A stretch of DNA of 38,514 bases from JBBQTU01 sp038213005 (GTDB taxonomy: Bacteria > Planctomycetota > Phycisphaerae > Tepidisphaerales > Tepidisphaeraceae): positions 1 through 38,514 of the forward strand of contig JBBQTU010000009.1 in NCBI GenBank assembly GCA_038213005.1. The letters run 5' to 3'. The stretch's first letter is position 1; every line of letters begins with the position of its first letter. Under the pieces are notes generated by a model. That model saw nothing but the letters and a program-made list of their open reading frames with translations. It was not told the origin of the DNA and ran no database searches. The position numbers were made by a program, and so were the translations under genes. Positions 1-6,762 of this stretch are shown in pieces.

Positions 1-1011
1 ATAGGTGCTGGTTCCTCGCCGGTAGGTGGCGAGCTCGCGTCCTTCCAGTGTGACGGTCAGAACCGAGATGCGATCGGTCCGGCCGGCAACCTTCCATCGC
101 ACCTCGACCGAATCGGCGAGGCGGATGATGGATTTGGACAGTGTGATCATGGGCCTGGGATTCCGCAGTGCCAGCAGCGAGTAGATCACGCCGGCGATGA
201 CGGCCAGCCCGACCAGCACGAACGGGATCATGAAAACAGCGCCACAGGCATCGAATGCGCCGGTACGGCCCGATCCAAGGATTCCAAACCACAAAAAGCA
301 CCCGACAAATCCATTCCAGATCACTGCGAAGATGGCAAGAAAGACCAGTCGTCTCCCAAGGCTGGCCTCGGGACGAAGTTCCATGGGACCGCGGTCGTAG
401 TTGGGGATCGGCAGAATGGCCGCCCCGCCGCTGGCCGCCCGGCCGGCTGCCCCGAAGCGACGATTGAACCGCATGGTCGGTCCAGCGGTCGCGTCCGAGA
501 CCGCGGCCGACCTGGATCGGAAGCTGAAGAAGACCATGACGAGGCCGATGACGAGGAACACGACTGGAATCAGCCCAAAGACGGCGTCCGAGCCAAGACC
601 ACGATTGAGAACCGACTCGGCCGGGATGGCGGGGTTCAGGAAGCACGTCGTTTCAGTGCCTGGGCGAAGACGGTTGACGATCTCCTGTTTGTCGGAACGG
701 CCGGCGGTATAGGCGGTGGACCAGCTATAGCGGTCGCCGACGTATTCACGATCGTCCCACTCGTAGCGGTAGCTGGCCTTGACGCGGTAGGTACTGCCCT
801 TGCTGCCGGAATACACATCCACCTGGCTCGCCACGATGACGCACGGCCTGGCGACCCAGTTGCGCGAGCGCACGGCACCAAGCACCACCGGCCCCATCAA
901 CACGACCAGGGCAAGGGTTCCCATCGCTGTGAAGGCAAGACCGAAGATGATCAGGCCCGCGCGGCCACGGCTTGAGGACTTCTTATTGGCTTGGCTGATT
1001 GACTGGTCCAC
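1..1011 (-). CDS. DUF3592 membrane protein (C-terminus beyond window)
   Basis: The frame is open from a GTG at 1011 to the left edge, 337 codons without a stop, so the C-terminus is missing. GTG is chosen because AGGAG lies 4 nt upstream and an in-frame TAG sits just before it at 1033-1035. A hydrophobic helix (about residues 19-45) is followed by a beta-rich stretch with the spacing typical of DUF3592 (a conserved Trp before VIVASQVDVYSG, then a Tyr-rich YRYEWDDREYVGDRY segment). Further membrane segments lie near residues 145-167, 205-225 and 230-255. The family has no established biochemical role; proteins are small membrane proteins with an extracytoplasmic beta domain. It is transcribed away from the rest of the window and shows no operon partner here. 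The family call is from recognition of the pattern and is moderately sure. Confidence 0.7.
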   Translation of the reverse strand, partial: MDQSISQANKKSSSRGRAGLIIFGLAFTAMGTLALVVLMGPVVLGAVRSRNWVARPCVIVASQVDVYSGSKGSTYRVKASYRYEWDDREYVGDRYSWSTAYTAGRSDKQEIVNRLRPGTETTCFLNPAIPAESVLNRGLGSDAVFGLIPVVFLVIGLVMVFFSFRSRSAAVSDATAGPTMRFNRRFGAAGRAASGGAAILPIPNYDRGPMELRPEASLGRRLVFLAIFAVIWNGFVGCFLWFGILGSGRTGAFDACGAVFMIPFVLVGLAVIAGVIYSLLALRNPRPMITLSKSIIRLADSVEVRWKVAGRTDRISVLTVTLEGRELATYRRGTSTY

Positions 1012-1029
1012 GCTGCTCCTTGGGCGGGG

Positions 1030-1035
1030 ATTCTA
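1030..1035 (-). promoter_or_regulatory. -10 element of the DUF3592 gene
   Basis: TAGAAT on the minus strand, 18 nt before the GTG start, with the AGGAG ribosome-binding site in between. No convincing -35 hexamer is seen at the expected distance. Confidence 0.35.
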
Positions 1036-1471
1036 GGGCAAATGGGATATGTGCGCCCAGCGAGCCACGTTCAGGTCGATATCGCGCCTGGCAGCCTTTG
1101 TAGTCGCGGTGCGACCACCTCCGACTTACTACTGGCGATTGCCCTCGCCAGGCGTGCCCGTTTTTCCGGGCACGCGATTTCTTAGCCCCAACGAGGCGGC
1201 ATTCTTAAGCCCAGGGTAAGCGCACTCGCGCAGCCTTGGGTAAGAACCATTCACCCTGAATGAGCCCTAAAAGGGCGACACCTCTTTCAGCACCGTATTC
1301 GCTCCAACCACCCGCTGACGCGCGACTTGCATCTGCCTGATGTCCGCGCCGCTCCGCGTTGGCTTTTTCGAGCTTCCTCAGTTTCCACGTTTGTTTCGTA
1401 TTTCATGCTTCGGATTTCGTGCTTGCCCGGATTTTCGGGCACGCCCGCCCTCGCCTTGCCGTTAACAGAAA
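1036..1471. other. Intergenic stretch with hairpins, no gene seen
   Basis: This 436-base gap between two divergent genes holds no convincing coding frame. It contains a strong hairpin at 1152-1175, a related GCCCG/CGGGC hairpin near 1426-1444, and a GCCCT-AAAA-AGGGC element at 1264-1276 followed by GACACC. That last element resembles pieces near 4236, 16797, 17066 and 26992 and appears to belong to a dispersed family. Confidence 0.5.
1152..1175. terminator. Perfect hairpin, terminator-like
   Basis: Arms GCGTGCCCG (1152-1160) and CGGGCACGC (1167-1175) pair perfectly over 9 bp around a TTTTTC loop. The downstream tail is only weakly T-rich. No gene ends here, so this may be a repeat hairpin rather than a working terminator. 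Confidence 0.3.
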
Positions 1472-1500
1472 TTGGCCAACCGCGAGACCTTTGGTACGCT
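1472..1500 (+). promoter_or_regulatory. Promoter of the zinc-ribbon gene, leaderless layout
   Basis: TTGGCC (1472-1477), a 17-nt spacer, then TACGCT (1495-1500). The ATG at 1508 follows after only 7 nt, so the predicted transcription start coincides with the start codon. Confidence 0.5.
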
Positions 1501-1507
1501 GGGGTGC

Positions 1508-2098
1508 ATGGCCGACGACAGACCAGACGACAGCACGCTGCCGCACGTGACCTGCCCCTATTGCGGGCAGGAGGTGGCGGTCGAATGGTGCATGGGGCAG
1601 ATGCCGCGATGCCCGGCGTGTGGCGAGGCGTTTGTCGTGAATGACGAGACGGACGACGCGGTGGACAAGGCAGTGAAGGATGCCGAACTCAGTTCGCTGC
1701 GCATCATGCAACTGGCACGGCAGCGGCGCGGCTTGATCCGCACCCGCAGCTACATGCTGGTGCTGACGATCGCGTCCTTGGTCATGGCGATCCAACTGGT
1801 GATCAGCATGCTCCGGTTGTGGGTGAACCGTGATAGCTGGCTGCCGGACGCCCGGACTCGTTCGATGGCGTTCATGGCGCTGATCGCGGCATGGTTCGTG
1901 ATTTCACTGATCCTGGTGCGCTGGTTCGGGCGGAAGGCGGCAGAGCTTAAGAAACAGGTCTTCCACAGCGACCTGTCAGAGCCGACCACGCCGCCAGATT
2001 ACTCAGCACTCTCCGACGGTTCGCAGCACGTCCGGGCACTGGAACAGATGACCCGGCCACGGCCGGAGGATCGCAAGGACGCACCGCCGCAAACGTGA
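1508..2098 (+). CDS. Zinc-ribbon membrane protein of unknown function
   Basis: A 196-residue protein of unknown function. The N-terminus has two Cys pairs, CPYC near residue 16 and CPAC near residue 35, as in zinc ribbons. Next come a charged helix and two strongly hydrophobic segments (about residues 80-103 and 118-138), suggesting a bitopic or hairpin membrane protein with its ribbon in the cytoplasm. The hydrophilic tail has no motif. The ATG at 1508 is chosen over an in-frame TTG at 1472 because the TTG is itself the -35 box of the promoter at 1472-1500. Small zinc-ribbon plus membrane proteins are common in planctomycetes and mostly uncharacterised. It ends 123 bases before the toxin-antitoxin pair, which has its own promoter. 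Confidence 0.7.
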   Translation: MADDRPDDSTLPHVTCPYCGQEVAVEWCMGQMPRCPACGEAFVVNDETDDAVDKAVKDAELSSLRIMQLARQRRGLIRTRSYMLVLTIASLVMAIQLVISMLRLWVNRDSWLPDARTRSMAFMALIAAWFVISLILVRWFGRKAAELKKQVFHSDLSEPTTPPDYSALSDGSQHVRALEQMTRPRPEDRKDAPPQT

Positions 2099-2184
2099 TC
2101 GACGGCAAGGCCCCGGCACCGCCGCGGTCGGGGAGCCGCTTGACGCGTGCCCGCGACCAGTTTGTGTCGTCAAGACCATTTTGG

Positions 2185-2213
2185 TTGTCAGCCAGCTTCG
2201 CCTGGCGTATGCT
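2185..2213 (+). promoter_or_regulatory. Promoter of the vapBC-type operon
   Basis: TTGTCA (2185-2190), exactly 17 nt, TATGCT (2208-2213), then 7 nt to the ATG at 2221. The -10 to start-codon region GTATGCTAATACATATGC is imperfectly palindromic and could be an autoregulatory operator; that part is inference. Confidence 0.6.
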
Positions 2214-2220
2214 AATACAT

Positions 2221-2448
2221 ATGCGGACGACACTGGTAATCGACGACCATCTGATGCGGCAGCTCAAGGCGGAAGCCGCCCGAGAGGGGCGGACGATGTC
2301 GGATCTGGTCGAGACGTCGCTGCGGGCAATGCTTGGACGCCGGCCACCCAAGCAGAAGCTCCCGCCCCTGCCCACATTCAACAGCGGCGGAGCCAGAGTA
2401 GACGTCGCGGATCGGGATGCACTGTACCAGTTGATGGAAGGTCGATAG
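2221..2448 (+). CDS. Ribbon-helix-helix antitoxin, VapB type
   Basis: A 75-residue protein. The N-terminal segment RTTLVIDDHLMRQLKAEAA, followed by a TMSDLVETSLRAML helix, has the beta-strand/helix/helix pattern of ribbon-helix-helix DNA-binding domains. The C-terminal half is Pro-rich and would be the toxin-binding tail. Its stop codon overlaps the start of the PIN toxin by one base (TAGTG), so the two are translationally coupled. In this family the antitoxin binds and blocks the toxin and represses its own promoter. The ATG lies 7 nt behind a good -10 box with no Shine-Dalgarno sequence, so the mRNA is probably leaderless. Confidence 0.8.
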   Translation: MRTTLVIDDHLMRQLKAEAAREGRTMSDLVETSLRAMLGRRPPKQKLPPLPTFNSGGARVDVADRDALYQLMEGR

Positions 2449-2909
2449 TGTTCGTCGTCGACACAAACCTGCTGCTGTACGCGGCCGATCGAGCATCGCC
2501 CTTCCACAAAGAGGCCCTTCGCCTGCTGGACAAATGGCGGACCCAGCCCGGTGCCTGGTACACGACATGGGGAATTCTCTACGAATTCCTCCGCGTCTCA
2601 ACGCACCCCGCTGTGTTCGCACGCCCCTGGTCCGCGGACGAAGCAGGACAGTTCATCGCAGGCCTGCTGGCCTCGCCGGGGCTGCAGGTTCTCACAGAGA
2701 CACGCCGCCATGCTCAAGCCTTGTCGGATGTAATTGGCCAAATGCCTCAACTTGCCGGCAACATCATGCACGATGTCCACACCGCCGCTCTCATGCTTGA
2801 ACATGGGATCAAGGTAATCCACACGAAGGATGCCCACTTCCACCGGTTCGCTTTCCTGACATCAATGGACCCGCTGGCCAGCAAGCCGGGACCGGCTGCC
2901 AGGGGCTAA
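2448..2909 (+). CDS. PIN-domain ribonuclease toxin, VapC type
   Basis: A 153-residue protein starting with GTG at 2448, overlapping the antitoxin stop. PIN-domain acidic residues are recognisable: Asp in VVDTNLLLYAAD near residue 4, Glu in YEFLRVS near residue 45, and Asp in IMHDVHTAALMLEHGI near residue 110, followed by HTKDAHFHRF. VapC toxins are Mg-dependent endoribonucleases that cut tRNA or rRNA; the target here cannot be read from the sequence. The gene is complete. It ends convergently with the lipoprotein gene, the two stop codons overlapping within 2906-2909. Confidence 0.82.
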   Translation: MFVVDTNLLLYAADRASPFHKEALRLLDKWRTQPGAWYTTWGILYEFLRVSTHPAVFARPWSADEAGQFIAGLLASPGLQVLTETRRHAQALSDVIGQMPQLAGNIMHDVHTAALMLEHGIKVIHTKDAHFHRFAFLTSMDPLASKPGPAARG

Positions 2910-3364
2910 TCGGCCAGGTGCAGCGGGACGGTGTAGAGGCTCCCGTCGTAGAACAGTTCGAGCTTCTTCACTTGGGCGATGTTGAGGCTCGTGGGGAAGC
3001 TGGCGCCTTGTGCGTCAAAGAGAATCTGGAAATTCACGGTCTTTTCGAGCTTGGGCTCGACCTGCGCCAGGCCGCAAACATACTGGCCATTGACCCAGAG
3101 TTCGGCATTGTCCCAGCCGGTATCGCCGAGGTTCACGAGGTTGATCACCTTCAGCATGTAATCCACCTCGGCCCGCATGGGGGCGGTGCCGGCCTGGGGC
3201 GCGGTGGCGGGATAGGCGCGCGTCTTGGCGTCGGCGGCGAAGGCCTTCGTGGTCAACCGCAGGGAGCGATCGCGGTTGGGGGCGACTCGGGTGCGCCCTT
3301 CAACACACCCGGTGAGGAGGCCAGCCGTGAGGATCGCAGCGATGGAGGATGTCAGCAAACGCAT
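2906..3364 (-). CDS. Small exported lipoprotein, YcfL-like size
   Basis: A 152-residue protein with a lipoprotein signal: a short charged start, a hydrophobic core and the lipobox LLTGC, with the lipidated Cys near residue 20. The mature part has an Ala/Pro-rich linker and then a compact beta-rich domain (residues about 68-150) with the phrases VINLVNLGDTGWDNAELWVN and VKKLELFYDGSLY. No enzyme motif is visible, so a structural or binding role in the envelope is the most that can be said. AAAGGG lies upstream of the ATG at 3364, and a TACAAT -10 box (minus strand, 3405-3410) is placed 40 nt before it. Confidence 0.7.
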   Translation of the reverse strand: MRLLTSSIAAILTAGLLTGCVEGRTRVAPNRDRSLRLTTKAFAADAKTRAYPATAPQAGTAPMRAEVDYMLKVINLVNLGDTGWDNAELWVNGQYVCGLAQVEPKLEKTVNFQILFDAQGASFPTSLNIAQVKKLELFYDGSLYTVPLHLAD

Positions 3365-3404
3365 ATTGTGTTTTTCCCTTTCAACAGAGCATGTGACTCA
3401 TGCC

Positions 3405-3410
3405 ATTGTA
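3405..3410 (-). promoter_or_regulatory. -10 element of the lipoprotein gene
   Basis: TACAAT on the minus strand, 40 nt before the ATG at 3364. No clear -35 hexamer is found at 16-18 nt. Confidence 0.3.
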
Positions 3411-3443
3411 GCACCAGCGGACCAAGTCGCACTGATCAAACCA

Positions 3444-4160
3444 TCACTCCTCGACAACGGGCTCCTGGGCTCGGGACTTCCAGCGGGAGGCGGTCAGGCA
3501 GGCGCGGAGGTCTGAGATGGCCTGGCCGCGATCGAGCTGGCCGAAGATGCTGCTGCCGCAGACGAACCAGTCGACGCCGGCGTTGGCGGCGTCGGCGATG
3601 GTGGTTTCGTCGATTCCGCCGTCAACCTCCAGACGCTGGTCGTGGCGGAGCCGTTTGCGGATCTCCTCGATCCTGGCGAGCGAACCGGGGATGAACTTCT
3701 GGCCGCCGAAGCCGGGGACGACGCTCATGACCAGGACCAGGTCCACCTCGTCCAGGGCGGGGTAGATGGCGGAGGCCGGGGTGGCCGGGTTGAGCGAGAC
3801 GCCGACGTGGCAGCCGAGTTTCTTGATCAGGCGGATGGTCGAGACGGGGTCTTTCACGGCCTCGATGTGAAAGGTGATGCTCTGGGCGCCGGCTCGGACG
3901 CAGGGCTCGGCATATTTGACAGGGTCGGCGACCATCAGGTGGGCGTCCAGGTACGCCGGGGTGGAAGCGCGGACAGCGGTGATGACCACCGGGCCGAAGC
4001 TGATGTTCGGGACGAAGTTACCATCCATCACGTCGAGGTGGATGAAGTCGGCACCAGCACCCATCACTTCGTTGAGTTCACGTTCGAGGAACGCGAAGTT
4101 GGCCGAGAGGATAGACGGGACGATCATCGGTGTGTGGACTTTGAACGGATCGGCAATCAT
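3444..4160 (-). CDS. rpe: Ribulose-phosphate 3-epimerase
   Basis: A 238-residue protein that interconverts ribulose 5-phosphate and xylulose 5-phosphate in the pentose phosphate pathway; cytoplasmic TIM barrel. Family signatures appear in order: VPSILSANFAFLERE, HLDVMDGNFVPNISFG (catalytic and metal Asp, His), LDAHLMV, the MSVVPGFGGQKF loop, and LEVDGGI followed by VCGSSIFG for phosphate binding. AAGGAG lies 5 nt before the ATG at 4160. It carries about ten extra residues before VPSIL compared with the usual start; MIVPSIL (internal ATG) is an alternative start but has no good ribosome-binding site. It stands alone, with a TAGAAT -10 box at 4191-4196. A second pentose-phosphate gene, rpiB, lies at 24389. 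Confidence 0.95.
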   Translation of the reverse strand: MIADPFKVHTPMIVPSILSANFAFLERELNEVMGAGADFIHLDVMDGNFVPNISFGPVVITAVRASTPAYLDAHLMVADPVKYAEPCVRAGAQSITFHIEAVKDPVSTIRLIKKLGCHVGVSLNPATPASAIYPALDEVDLVLVMSVVPGFGGQKFIPGSLARIEEIRKRLRHDQRLEVDGGIDETTIADAANAGVDWFVCGSSIFGQLDRGQAISDLRACLTASRWKSRAQEPVVEE

Positions 4161-4190
4161 GGTGGCTCCTTGCTCCCTTGGGACGGTGTG

Positions 4191-4196
4191 ATTCTA
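4191..4196 (-). promoter_or_regulatory. -10 element of rpe
   Basis: TAGAAT on the minus strand, 30 nt upstream of the rpe ATG, with AAGGAG between. The -35 region is not recognisable. Confidence 0.35.
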
Positions 4197-4286
4197 AGCG
4201 GTGTCCGGCTTGGGGGCGAATGGGAGCGGGCTTGTGTCGCCCTTTCAGGGCTCGCAGATGTTGCGGACTGATTTTCTTGGGCGATG

Positions 4287-4540
4287 CCCTCGTTGTTCTA
4301 CACAAGTCTTGGCTGGCCTCGGCCCGGAACCTCAGGTCAGAAGATATGCCTCTCACATAGTGGACACGCCTCGCGACGCCACGAGGGCAGCGCCCGGGGG
4401 CGGGCGTGCCACAGTGGCCCGGCCGCCCCGGCCGGAGCCTTCGGGGAGGTACTGCGATGCTTGCGGGTGGGCGTGGCACTTCAACTCAAAGATGCGCCAT
4501 TGCTTACCGTTCCACACAAAATGTGTAGAACAACGAGGGT
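4287..4540. repeat. Long-range 18-bp inverted repeat
   Basis: CCCTCGTTGTTCTACACA at 4287-4304 recurs as its perfect reverse complement at 4523-4540, enclosing about 220 bases that are partly GC-rich. No transposase is enclosed. A MITE-like or other non-autonomous element is possible but unproven. Confidence 0.5.
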
Positions 4541-4665
4541 GATGCTCCAGGCTTATGAATTACGCTCCTTTGGCTGAGATTGCGGCTGTTGGAGGCTTGT
4601 ATGGAACAGCGAGCTGCGCCCCGGGATAAATGCCTGGCGAGTCGGTGGTCTGAGGGATTCCTCCC

Positions 4666-4705
4666 GGCGACATGTCGCCTTGTCAAAGCGGTGACATGTC
4701 ACCGC
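4666..4705. repeat. Twin palindromes centred on GACATGTC
   Basis: GGCGACATGTCGCC (4666-4679) and GCGGTGACATGTCACCGC (4688-4705) are both perfect palindromes with the same core, with centres 24 bp apart. They lie next to the segment that matches the HTH gene 3' end. Confidence 0.6.
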
Positions 4706-4749
4706 ACTCCAAAGCCGGTGGTGGCGAGGGCGATGTCCTGGCGCAGGCC

Positions 4750-4872
4750 GTAGGGTGGGTACGTACTCGAACCCACCTTTGGCAGGCAGTTCGTAGGCCG
4801 TAGGGTGGGTACGTACCCGAACCCACCTTTGGCAGGTAGGCCGTTCAAGGTGGATCGGAGCATACCGACCCA
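4750..4872. repeat. GTAGGGTGGGT dispersed repeat, three units
   Basis: Two direct copies of a unit starting GTAGGGTGGGTACGTAC and ending in ACCCACCTTTGGCAGG (from 4750 and 4800) are followed at about 4845-4868 by an inverted element (AAGGTGGATCGGAGCATACC). GGGTGGGT and ACCCACC within each unit can pair as a hairpin. Relatives are at 5475-5545, 16495-16527 and 26499-26531. Confidence 0.7.
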
Positions 4873-4939
4873 TGCTACTGCCTTGTGCTCCAGACCATCA
4901 GTCACCGGACAACTCAACGAGGTCAAGCCTATTATCCAA

Positions 4940-5275
4940 TCAACGGTCAGACGAGCCTGGGGACCGTTTATAGGTTATTGTCAATATGGCCAGGTCGTTG
5001 AACAAACAAAATTGTCGGCCACTATCCAGCAGGTGCTGGCTGAACTGCGACACCAGCGCGGTGGCATAGCCGCGGCCGCGGTGTTGGGGCGGCGTATACC
5101 CCCAGTTGATCGAATGCCGTGCGGCGTCGGTTGGCCACAATTGGCCATCCAAGCCCAGAGGCAGCCGCTCTCCAACTGTTGGCGCACAACGGGTGTCCCG
5201 CGCTGTTCGGTACACGATCCCGGGCCACCATGCCTGTTCGGTACCACTAATTGGGCCATCCAGCCGCCGGTCCAA
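4940..5275 (-). pseudogene. Remnant of a GNAT N-acetyltransferase
   Basis: In one minus-strand frame the stretch NWGYTPPQHRGRGYATALV followed by FSQHLLDSGRQFCLFNDLA matches acetyl-CoA binding motif A of GNAT acetyltransferases (the Q/RxxGxG/A turn, here QHRGRG, and the following helix). The conserved end of the domain, normally a D-L-A-N-P-x-S-N-x-I-Y segment, is not readable after NDLA; the frame runs into unrelated residues and stops, so it is frameshifted. The N-terminal half of the expected domain is not recognisable either, and there is no sensible start. Surrounding DNA is repeat debris. The assignment as a GNAT relic is fairly good; substrate is unknown. Confidence 0.55.
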
Positions 5276-5625
5276 TGCACCATCATCCCCCGAAAGAAAA
5301 TCCTTGCATGTTAGGTAATCAGTCTGCTATACCTTCCCCATCGACACGGTGCCGGGCTGGTTGGCCGATTCCTGTATCTGCGGACCACCACCATGTCGCC
5401 CCAAGGTGGGGTGAGAGCCGTAATCGCTCTCTATAAATCAAATCTCGGCAGGTAAATCGCACAGTCCCAAAGCCATGTAGGGTGGGTACGAACTCGAACC
5501 CACCTCTGGCAACTCGGCCGCCCAAGGTGCGTCGGAGCATCGCCGATCCACCCCGCAAGCGGTCCCGCGTCACCACATCGCTTTGCCCTGTGCCCCTCGG
5601 CCTTCGTGGCCAGAAGGACTCTGCC
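5276..5625. other. Intergenic stretch with one repeat doublet
   Basis: 350 bases upstream of the HTH gene, without a gene. TTGCAT (5304) and TATACC 18 nt further on could be a weak plus-strand promoter. The second half is occupied by a GTAGGGTGGGT-type doublet at 5475-5545. Confidence 0.4.
5475..5545. repeat. GTAGGGTGGGT repeat doublet
   Basis: A forward unit (GTAGGGTGGGTACGAAC, then CGAACCCACCT) is followed by an inverted partner (CCAAGGTGCGTCGGAGCAT) in the same order and spacing as the doublet at 4800-4868. The two doublets are therefore copies of one composite element of about 70 bp. Confidence 0.6.
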
Positions 5626-6588
5626 ATGCACGCTCCCGCTTCAACCCCCGCGTCCGCCAACTCCGCCCCGGCCGCTCGCCACCTCGAAGTCGGCCAAGGC
5701 CAACTCCTGATCCCCAATGCCCCACCCCTCGCCCCTCTCCAACTCCAGGCCGCCCAGCTCCTCGCCGCCGGCCACCATCTTTCCGACATCGCCCGCTCCC
5801 TCTCCGTCAGCCGGGCCACCCTCTACCGCTGGCAGCAGGCCCCCGACTTCGCCGCCTACTTCAACCAGCTCGTCCGCCAACGCTCCGACGAAGCCCTCGC
5901 CGCCTCCTCCTGCCTCATGGTCGACTCCCTCGACCTCGTCCGCGACACCCTCGCCGACCCCAAGACCCCCATCGACCGCCGCCTCCAAATCGCCTTCCGC
6001 ATGATGTCCCTCTACGCCCGCCCCAGCTTCCTCAAACATCTCAACTCCCTCTCCGACGACCCCAGGGTCATCGCCGAAGCCCAGTGCCGCCAGTCCTTCG
6101 TCGCTGCCGGCCAGCCCATCCCTCCCGAGGGCTTCGCAGACGACGAAATCGCACTGTTCAGTTGCATGCAGGATTCCCGCCTCGAACAAACCGAAGCCCT
6201 CGACGCCAAGCTCCCCAATCAAGAACCCCTCCCGCGAGACAAAATGAGACAAAATGAGACACTTCGCCAGCGCCCCACCGACCCCGCTCCTGCGCCCACA
6301 GCGCCTCCCGCCCCTCGCCCGGCCGCGCCTTCTGCAATCTCGAATCTCAAATCTCCGATCCCGATCATCTCCGTCCCGGCCGCAATCCCCGCTGACGCTC
6401 CAGTCTCCAAGCTCAAGGCCACAATCCCCTTCGACGCCCCCTTCCAACCCGTCCCCGCCAGCCCCTCGCAAGGCGCAATGAGACAAAATGAGGCGCCCAG
6501 CGCCTGCACCAGCGCCATCGACACCGCCCTCGCCGGCCTGCGCCACGACATCGCCCTCGCAACAACCGGCGTTGGTCCAGGGAACTGA
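5626..6588 (+). CDS. HTH protein with a long proline-rich tail
   Basis: A 320-residue protein. Residues about 35-70 (QAAQLLAAGHHLSDIARSLS, then VSRATLYRW) form a clear homeodomain-like helix-turn-helix of the type in phage terminase small subunits and transposase-associated proteins. A helical segment continues to about residue 170. The rest is low-complexity Pro/Ala/Ser sequence broken by the repeated motif MRQNE (three appearances). Codon use is extremely C-rich. No enzyme domain is visible, so function is unknown; DNA binding is inferred from the HTH. The ATG at 5626 is chosen because the frame upstream is made of repeat DNA. The last codons match an inverted fragment at 4715-4750, suggesting that a second copy of this gene family once lay there. 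Confidence 0.55.
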   Translation: MHAPASTPASANSAPAARHLEVGQGQLLIPNAPPLAPLQLQAAQLLAAGHHLSDIARSLSVSRATLYRWQQAPDFAAYFNQLVRQRSDEALAASSCLMVDSLDLVRDTLADPKTPIDRRLQIAFRMMSLYARPSFLKHLNSLSDDPRVIAEAQCRQSFVAAGQPIPPEGFADDEIALFSCMQDSRLEQTEALDAKLPNQEPLPRDKMRQNETLRQRPTDPAPAPTAPPAPRPAAPSAISNLKSPIPIISVPAAIPADAPVSKLKATIPFDAPFQPVPASPSQGAMRQNEAPSACTSAIDTALAGLRHDIALATTGVGPGN

Positions 6589-6652
6589 CGGGCACTGAGC
6601 AACCGACTTGAAAAAGAGTGGTTCTTCGGAAGGTCGGGCTGCTGGCGAAACC

Positions 6653-6670
6653 GGCGGGCTGACGCCCGCC
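6653..6670. terminator. GC hairpin between convergent genes
   Basis: GGCGGGC (6653-6659), TGAC loop, GCCCGCC (6664-6670) form a perfect 7-bp stem between the convergent HTH gene and exported protein gene. There is no T-tract on either strand, so termination activity is uncertain. Confidence 0.35.
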
Positions 6671-6762
6671 GCTCGCTGCAAACTCGAGTCTCCGAGGAAA
6701 CACGACGTCGGTGCATCTTCTGCTGGCGATGCTGGGATACCGGTACACCGCGCCGGCGGGGT

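Larger units (their letters stand above)
4217..4939. other. Repeat-rich intergenic block, no intact gene
   Basis: About 720 bases without a believable coding frame. In order it holds a GCCCTTTCAGGGC element (4240-4252), an 18-bp inverted repeat (CCCTCGTTGTTCTACACA at 4287-4304 and its complement at 4523-4540), two adjacent palindromes centred on GACATGTC (4666-4679 and 4688-4705), a 36-nt segment (4715-4750) that matches the 3' end of the HTH gene at 6534-6569 in inverted orientation with three mismatches, and GTAGGGTGGGT-type repeats from 4750. Confidence 0.6.

Noticed and set aside
197..1036. Several long open frames on the plus strand in the first kilobase
   Set aside because: They are shadows opposite the DUF3592 gene, which has a consistent membrane-protein pattern, a start and a ribosome-binding site.
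2906..2909. Overlapping stop codons of vapC-type toxin and lipoprotein genes
   Set aside because: Convergent overlap of 4 bases is a normal consequence of compact gene packing; no function inferred.
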